Shown piece by piece: positions 58,573 through 64,000 of a stretch of 64,000 bases of DNA. The position numbers were made by a program, and so were the translations under genes. How positions within the stretch are numbered: the first letter of the stretch is position 1; every line of letters starts with the position of its first letter. The notes under the pieces were generated by a model. That model was not told the DNA's origin. It did no database searches and saw only the letters and a program-made list of their open reading frames with translations. This stretch comes from Mantis religiosa. Lineage: Eukaryota > Arthropoda > Insecta > Mantodea > Mantidae. The stretch is from the NCBI GenBank assembly GCA_030765055.1, contig CM060947.1:257687773-257751772 (forward strand), read 5' to 3'.

Positions 58573-59221
58573 AAGGAGAAGAGGAAGAGGAAGAGGAAGA
58601 GGAGGAAGAGGAAGAGGAAGAGGAAGAGGAAGAGGAAGAGGAAGAGGAGGAGGAGGAGGAGGAGGAGGAGGAGGAGGAGGAGGAGGAGGAGGAGGAGGAG
58701 GAGGAGGAGGAGGAGGAGGAGGAGTAGGAGGAGGAGGAGGAGGAGGAGGAGGAGGAGGAGGAGGAGGAGGAGGAGGAGGAGGAGGAGGAGGAGGAGGAGG
58801 AGGAGGAGGAGGAGGAGGAGGAGGAGGAGGAAGAGGAGGAAGAGGAAGAGGAAGAGGAAGAGGAAGAGGAAGAGGAAGAGGAAGAGGAAGAGGAAGAGGA
58901 AGAGGAAGAGGAAGAGGAAGAGGAAGAGGAAGAGGAAGAGGAAGAGGAAGCGGAAGAGGAAGAGGAAGAGGAAGAGGAAGAGGAGGAGGAGGATGAAGAG
59001 GAAGAGGAAGAGGAAGAGGAAGAGGAAGAGGAAGAGGAAGAGGAAGAGGAAGAGGAAGAGAAAGAGGAGGAAGAAGAGGAGGAAGAGGAAGAGGAAGAGG
59101 AGGAAGAAGAGGAAGAGGAAGAGGAGGAAGAAGAGGAGGAAGAGGAAGAGGAGGAAGAGGAAGAGGAGGAAGAAGAGGAAGAGGAAGAAGAGGAAGAGGA
59201 AGAGGAAGAGGAAGAGGAAGA
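58573..59221. repeat. (GGA)/(GAAGAG) polypurine tract, ~650 bp
   Basis: Almost pure purine on the plus strand (GGA and GGAAGA units) with only rare pyrimidines near 58724, 58951 and 58994. It forms the tail of the SINE1 at 58330. Poly-Glu and Lys-Arg ORFs are artefacts. Mirror symmetry makes triplex (H-DNA) formation plausible. Confidence 0.96.
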
Positions 59222-60120
59222 AGTCTCTCTTCCGTTCTATGGAACTGTTTGTATTACTTATAGCAGTATTCTTTATGCTGTTCTTGTATGTACACGCCGT
59301 GGTAGACTTTGTGCGTGTTTTAGATTCGATCTAGCAATGACAGAAAGCGGTTCACTACTATCACATATGTACCCAAGCTGTTATTAATGTAATTGGAATA
59401 AATTTGGATAATTTATCTAAGCCAACGTAAATAATATAAAATAACATTTGAATGTTGTAGTATGTTTAACTGTACTGGTAATGAATTAAGGAGTTTATGT
59501 GAATAAACCGCAGAGCGGTCTAATGTAAGAGCTGTTTATATATCGACAATAGCGACCCAAGGTTCGCTTTATTGGCTGAATTTATGCTCGATTCATACGC
59601 CGTGTTCCCGTTTCTTGTACAACAACAGTGCCGCCAACCCAACAGATTGTTTCCATTAGACGACCGGCCATAAATCGCATGGCAGTTTTTGTTTGCCGCG
59701 TGTGGTACCATTCGAATATCTGGTGAAACAAGTTTTACAAGACAGTCTCTCTGCAAACGAACCCAATTTCGAAAATGTAAAACAGTTTTAATATGTGCTG
59801 AAATCCGACACCTGCTAGTTACTATGGTTACGCTCTGTTACTCTGCAGCTGTACAAGTTCTTGTTAGTACAAGTCATTTGTTTAATTAATGGACAGGAAT
59901 TGTTTGTTACTTGAACAAAAGGAATCGATAAGTGTTTAAAACTCAATAGAGAAGCGGAATAGTGCAAACGCTTTAAACCTATTGCTAAATATGTAGGAAC
60001 TTTAATAGCCAATTCACGCCCTGGAAAATAATCAATTTTTCACATGTATATTACAGCTTTTGTAGTTCCTTTTAAATCTCTTTTTTAACAGAAAAAGAAA
60101 GTTACGAGAAATGGTGATGG
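59222..60120. other. Unassigned stretch
   Basis: Short ORFs, no recognised domain. Upstream part of the mariner-like fragment may start near 60080. Confidence 0.4.
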
Positions 60121-60127
60121 CAAGTCT

Positions 60128-60340
60128 TACGTCACTGACCTGGCACCATCCGACTTTCATCTGTTCGGGCCACTAAAGGAAGCTCATCGTGGGATTCATT
60201 TTGAAGATGAGGAGGCTGTGAAAACGTCCGTGCGTCAATTGCTTAAGAAGCAAGACCGTGTGTTTTACCACACTGGAATACATGCCCTAGTTAAAACGTG
60301 GACCAAAACTGTGGAAAAGGACGGAGATTATATTAAATAG
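60128..60340 (+). pseudogene. Mariner-type transposase C-terminus
   Basis: An uninterrupted 70 codons plus stop: YVTDLAPSDFHLFGPLKEAH then RGIHFEDEEAVKTSVRQLL and ALVKTWTKTVEKDGDYIK. This is the third-Asp block (normally YSPDLAPSDFHLFGPLK) and the usual C-terminal 'KRW..CVE..GDYVEK' ending. Everything upstream is missing. It belongs to a third mariner-like lineage in this window. Confidence 0.82.
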
Positions 60341-60821
60341 TGACAAATTAATCGTCCATGTTGTAGAACCCATCTAATTTGAATCATTTTGTTTTGTGTG
60401 TATATGAACGATAGCTACGTAAGCGAACGATTCTCCAGTTCAAGGTTTTAAGGTTCAGATTATGTGATAATCATTGTATATGTTCTCACACACATGCTGA
60501 AATATTAAGCGCACTTCTCTGTCAGCATCTGTATCACTGTACATCTCAGCATCTGTATGATACTTGCTAGGTGGATTCGGTGAGACAAAGAGAGATATAT
60601 CTTGCATCTCTGACGCCCGCTAGCCGTGGAACTGGCAACGTCGAGACAGTACAATAAACGTATTAGCCCAACCCATGTTCACTATTATTTTGTAGCTACT
60701 CTAGCACGGATCTTGGCATCTGTTACACCGACCCAGAGCTTCAACAGGATGCTGCTACAACTCCTTTGTGTTTCGGGGGTAGAACGCATCGATGTAACGG
60801 AACGCATCGGAAATGCGCACG
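60341..60821. other. Unassigned stretch
   Basis: 3' flank of the mariner fragment. No further feature recognised. Confidence 0.4.
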
Positions 60822-61021
60822 TAAAGTCTGTCTAATCAACACGAGTGCATTTCGGTAGACTCCTTTGACGAACCATTTTAATCGTTTTACAACACCGGCC
60901 CTCGTTCTGCCAGTCCTTTCTACAGGGTTGCCACCTTTCTCGATACGTCATGCACATCGTACGAGGTTTCGTCTAAATAAATTATCATATGTCCATTACT
61001 GCGAAACTTCCTTAGTTTTGA

Positions 61022-61035
61022 CACACACACACGCG

Positions 61036-61078
<43 letters not shown>
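61022..61078. repeat. (CA)n microsatellite with CG core
   Basis: CA repeats with an internal (CG)n of about six units, adjoining the 5' end of SINE1. Confidence 0.95.
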
Positions 61079-61080
<2 letters not shown>

Positions 61081-61312
61081 CCCGCCTCAGTAGCGCAGAT
61101 GGTAGCATGTCTGCCTCACGTTCAAGAGGTCCAGAGTTCGAATTTCGGTCAGGGTGGGTTACATGGATACGGTTTTTCGGGGGTTTTCCCTTATACTTAC
61201 AGAAGAATGTCTGGTAACTCTAAGCTCCATGGACCCTGGAAAAATTTGAGCATCATTTCACCCATTGCATTGATCGTGCGATGACAACGTTGGAGGACAT
61301 AAATTGCTACAA
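61079..61312 (+). mobile_element. SINE family 1, best-preserved copy
   Basis: Head: CAGTAGCGCAGATGGTAGC (A-box region), 'atgtctgcctcacgttcaag' and AGAGTTCGAATTTCGG (B-box region). Body: 'gttttcccttatacttacag' and 'atgtctggtaactctaagct'. It ends 'aacgttggaggacataaatt' before the (CA)n tail. A near-consensus reference for the satellite B unit. Confidence 0.92.
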
Positions 61313-61316
61313 CAAC

Positions 61317-61319
<3 letters not shown>

Positions 61320-61402
<83 letters not shown>

Positions 61403-61403
61403 C

Positions 61404-61448
<45 letters not shown>
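61320..61448. repeat. (CA)n-(TA)n microsatellite
   Basis: About 40 CA units, then about 20 TA units: the expanded tail of the preceding SINE1. Confidence 0.97.
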
Positions 61449-61449
<1 letters not shown>

Positions 61450-61798
61450 CCAAGCTACACTTCTACTGGATTCCATAGCAACCTCTATCTTATTTAAAGT
61501 GCATTATATGAAACACAGGGCCTTTAGGAGGCCGCACAAAGTGCAATGCCCATGAGAAATATCACAAATTTCTTGCAAATGGGCAGTCAATTCGTCTAAG
61601 GTGGGCGCTCTCCCTTTCGCATGGAATCTATAAATTTCTTGGCGAATTAAATCGCAAGTGAAATTATCTACGTTAGAGAAACGTTTCCTTTTGTTTTCAC
61701 ACTTGATCGGCGTCTTTGATATTCCTTTCGTCACAATTTTTCTTACTGTATTTCTGTGAAAACCCAGAATTTATCACGTTAATTGCATGACTCCTTAC

Positions 61799-62385
61799 CT
61801 AGACTGGGAGACACATGTTGATCATCTAATTAAAAAACTGAGTACAATTTCTTATAATTTCAGACAACTGGTACACATAGTTCACATAAAAGCTCTCAGA
61901 AGCGTGTGTATTTTGCGTGTGCTCACTCCATTTTAAAATATGGTATAACATTGTGGGGTAACTCCCCACATTGTAAATCATTATTCAAAATGCAAAAACG
62001 GAATCTAAGAATGCTTGGAGGAGTTAAATCAACATCTACGTGCAGACCATTATTTAAAAAATTTAAAATCGTACCTCTCCCATGTATTTTAATTTTTGAA
62101 ATTTGAAACTTACAAAGACAGATTTAATGAAACGAAATGGCCACTGTACCTTTAATGACACATTTCATAATCATAATACTAGACAGAGAATGGGTATTCA
62201 TTTGAATAGAAGTAACACAAGAGCTCATCAAAACAGTGTAATAAACTGCCTATAGCCAATAAACCACTTGCAATTTTTCAGAATTTAAGAAGTCAGTTTT
62301 GGCATAGTTGCTAGACCACTGTTTTTATTCTGTTAGTCAATTTATGGAAAGTTTATAATATTGTTACATTTCTGAATTAATGGTG
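61799..62385 (+). pseudogene. LINE (Jockey/CR1-like group) RT C-terminal fragment
   Basis: Reads in shifting frames: LDWETHVDHLIKKLSTISYN (the 'W..HI..L..K.S' block after the RT palm), then YFACAHSILKYGITLWGNS, FKMQKRNLRMLGGV and a 'LKIVPLPCILIFEI' stretch. After stops and shifts it continues HNHNTRQRMGIHLNRSNT and FYSVSQFMES, a common C-terminus in this LINE group. Dead and 5'-truncated. Confidence 0.72.
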
Positions 62386-62995
62386 TATATTATAAAATTC
62401 TTGAGATGTTTTTACAAAACATTATTTTGTACAAACACTGACTTGTCCTTATTGTATGTGACTTGTTAATTTACAAGTATAGTTAGTTGCACTGTAAATT
62501 CACAGTCTGACGTGTCTTATTGTGAGGACCTGTTCTTACTTTGTGAATAATTAAGAATCACGTGGTCAGGTCGAACACTCGGGAGCAAACACTCAGCGCA
62601 GAACTACATGCTTTAGCGAGAAGATGGGATCTTTTCTATAATGATTCATTGGTAAAAAGGCAGGGTAAAGCTAATTAAAAGTTGAATTCACTTAATAAGA
62701 ATATTTACTACATCAAACAGATTTACAAAGGCGGCCATAACGGCCGTTTACCTGCCCAGAAGCGGAGCTGCCCACAAAATCATCCTAACCCATCAGTGGG
62801 CCATTCTATAGAGACAGTCTCTCTCTTAAAGATTATTCATCTAGTGATAAAGGAGGGGAGGGAGTGACGTCACCTAATACTTGAGTCAACAGAGTAAATT
62901 AATACAATCTGTGACATTATATCATAGTACTCATGTACAATGTATGATTTACAAGATGAATAAATTATCTATATATCTTATCTACCAGAATTATT
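62386..62995. other. Unassigned stretch
   Basis: No recognised feature. Confidence 0.4.
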
Positions 62996-62997
62996 TT

Positions 62998-63240
62998 TCA
63001 GCACACACACATATATATGTTCAAAACAAGCGCTTGAATTTGCTTAGAAACAGTTTCCGTTATAACTTTGTTCTTTAAGGCTTTTCCAGTAACATAACTC
63101 GGCCCAGCAACGCTTTCCAATTTATTCACACTATTCTCTTCAGTTTGATTATTTTCACATCACTGAAACTTACCTGTTACTTCATTTGCATTTATCTCTG
63201 CATTTCCCTCCCACGGTCTCCACATCGTGACAAACAACGA
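62998..63240 (-). mobile_element. TA-flanked DNA transposon, copy 4 (fragment)
   Basis: Reverse complement of roughly 36985-37190: 'caagcgcttgaatttgctta', 'gaaacagtttccgttataac' and 'cccacggtctccacatcgtg'. It is cut at 63240 by the poly-A end of the LINE to its right. Confidence 0.8.
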
Positions 63241-64000
63241 TTTTTTTTTCTAATATTTTTATTGATCGATCAGCAGAACAATGCTTTACAGATCAGAGTG
63301 AAAAGAAGGTAGCAGTACAATAAGAACAATAACACTCAGGGTTAGGCTAACAGGCCGCCCCCTAACTACATTAAGTTAGAACTCCAGTAATACTCTCTGA
63401 GAAATTATATCAATATTGAAGATGTAAGACAGACATCAAGCACTAGAATCACTCGAATCAGATGTATCACTTAGAAGCAGGTCCTGTGGTAGTCTCCTCT
63501 TCAAGCGTGAGGGCTGGCGCGTGCGGACGCCGATGTTATAATGCACAGCTCCTAGTACTTCTTGCAGCGTGGAAAAAAAACCACGAGCGATCCTGCGAAT
63601 GTAGTCGTGAAGAGGTAACAGTCCTAGTTCGTGATGTAGCTGCTGATTACGGATGAACCATGGAGCGTTGGTAGCGATGCGCATGAAGCGATTCTGTATG
63701 ACCTGAAGACGACGCAGATGACACGTGTGTGCGACCCCCCACACTTGGCAGGCATATGTAATAAGCGGACGAACGAGTGATTTGTAGAGTAACAATGAAG
63801 AGTGTAGACCGAGGCAGGAACGGCGATGCAACAGAGGTGTGAGTTTTGAAAGTCGCCCGGAGGCCTGTGATATAAGACGATCGATATGAGCATGCCAGGT
63901 CAGTCGAGAGTCCAAAAGCACTCCAAGGTATTTAACGGGAGTTGTAGTGGGGAACCAAGGGACATTGTTCCTGTAGAGCCACAACGGAGTAAGCGGAGTA
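63241..64000 (-). mobile_element. Jockey-like LINE, 3' end (continues beyond the window)
   Basis: On the minus strand it ends in a poly-A of nine (63249-63241) preceded by a ~190-bp 3' UTR. The poly-A sits inside DNA-transposon copy 4, which marks the insertion point. Confidence 0.88.
63436..63984 (-). CDS. Jockey-clade reverse transcriptase, C-terminal portion
   Basis: 182 open residues to a stop at 63436. The visible start is a window effect; the gene extends past 64000. It contains VKYLGVLLDSRLTWHAHI (residues ~17-34), then LSKLTPLLHRRSCLG, PLITYACQVWGVAHTCHLRR and LQVIQNRFMRIATNAPWFIR, matching the RT thumb and C-terminal region of Jockey-clade LINEs. The tail is basic then Ser/Asp-rich (LLLSDTSDSSDSS). 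The catalytic YxDD block lies outside the window. The clean frame suggests a young insertion. Confidence 0.88.
   Translation of the reverse strand: MWLYRNNVPWFPTTTPVKYLGVLLDSRLTWHAHIDRLISQASGRLSKLTPLLHRRSCLGLHSSLLLYKSLVRPLITYACQVWGVAHTCHLRRLQVIQNRFMRIATNAPWFIRNQQLHHELGLLPLHDYIRRIARGFFSTLQEVLGAVHYNIGVRTRQPSRLKRRLPQDLLLSDTSDSSDSSA

Larger units (their letters stand above)
60824..61795 (-). mobile_element. TA-flanked DNA transposon, copy 3, split by a SINE1 and microsatellites
   Basis: Begins AAGTCTGTCTAATCAAC after TA (60822-60823). 60824-61014 is the reverse complement of 37577-37735, and 61456-61780 of about 37255-37560. The gap is filled by (CA)n, SINE1 and (CA)n(TA)n. The second piece contains the transposase N-terminus (minus strand 61734-61504: KGISKTPIKCENKRKRFSNV and following). 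The far end is lost where LINE sequence begins. Confidence 0.85.

Noticed and set aside
58533..59334. Poly-Glu ORF and KRKR-rich ORF that look like nuclear proteins
   Set aside because: Polypurine repeat with incidental ends; no independent coding evidence.

Overview
This window is eukaryotic nuclear DNA, almost certainly from an arthropod. The evidence is a splice-flanked immunoglobulin-domain exon, mariner/Tc1 elements, R1- and Jockey-type LINEs, Penelope-like retroelements, several tRNA-derived SINE families and very long microsatellites. The repeat style resembles a large-genome polyneopteran insect such as a cockroach, but that is inference. I see no bacterial gene organisation. Almost every open reading frame is either repeat-derived or a broken transposable-element gene.

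Layout. 1-2.1 kb: a ~120-bp satellite (family A) and a decayed Penelope-like element. 2.7-5 kb: a Tc1-like transposase relic and a nested stack of GC-rich retroposons with readable target-site duplications (TSDs). 5.2-6.5 kb: SINEs. 7.5-9.7 kb: a duplicated repeat, one copy carrying a 493-bp insertion, plus a mariner fragment. 10.6-11.6 kb: a second Tc1/mariner-type transposase pseudogene. 12.5-14.8 kb: GGT and AAT tracts, a 133-bp satellite (family C) and SINE2 copies. 15.8-18.6 kb: satellite A, a deleted mariner and a 182-bp satellite (family D) made from a Myb/SANT-like gene. 19.3-20.6 kb: a full-length dead mariner. 20.9-24 kb: ~108-bp arrays derived from a SINE tail (family B). 25-27.2 kb: satellite A and a Penelope-like element with 173-bp inverted ends. 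28.2-29.1 kb: a LINE C-terminus. 30.2-30.8 kb: an intact uncharacterised ORF. 31.4-33.1 kb: the second family D locus. 34.5-35.4 kb: satellite A. 35.8-38.3 kb: a CENP-B-type helix-turn-helix relic, a Penelope-type 3' end with a hammerhead-like core, a TA-flanked DNA transposon inside a SINE, and a long hairpin. 38.3-39.9 kb: an R1-like LINE with RNase H. 40.3-42.1 kb: a (TAAA)n tract at the 3' end of another LINE. 42.6-51.1 kb: a 164-bp SINE2-containing variant array, an (ATT)n tract and the ~6-kb satellite C array with a 2,257-bp higher-order repeat. 51.43-51.57 kb: the single convincing host exon, an Ig domain of Sidestep type. 52-55 kb: SINE1 and 1.8 kb of tetranucleotide repeats. 55.1-58.6 kb: inverted arms and family B arrays. 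58.6-59.2 kb: a polypurine tract. 60-64 kb: mariner, DNA-transposon and LINE fragments, ending in a Jockey-like LINE that runs off the window.

How the parts relate. The window is probably an intron or intergenic flank of a cell-surface Ig-superfamily gene that filled up with repeats. The recurring theme is that satellites and microsatellites grow from pieces of mobile elements. The SINE1 tail gives the 108-bp arrays, SINE2 sequence is part of the 164-bp array, a Myb/SANT-like coding segment gives the 182-bp arrays, and simple repeats sit at SINE and LINE 3' ends. All homology calls were made by eye from translated motifs. No database search was run.
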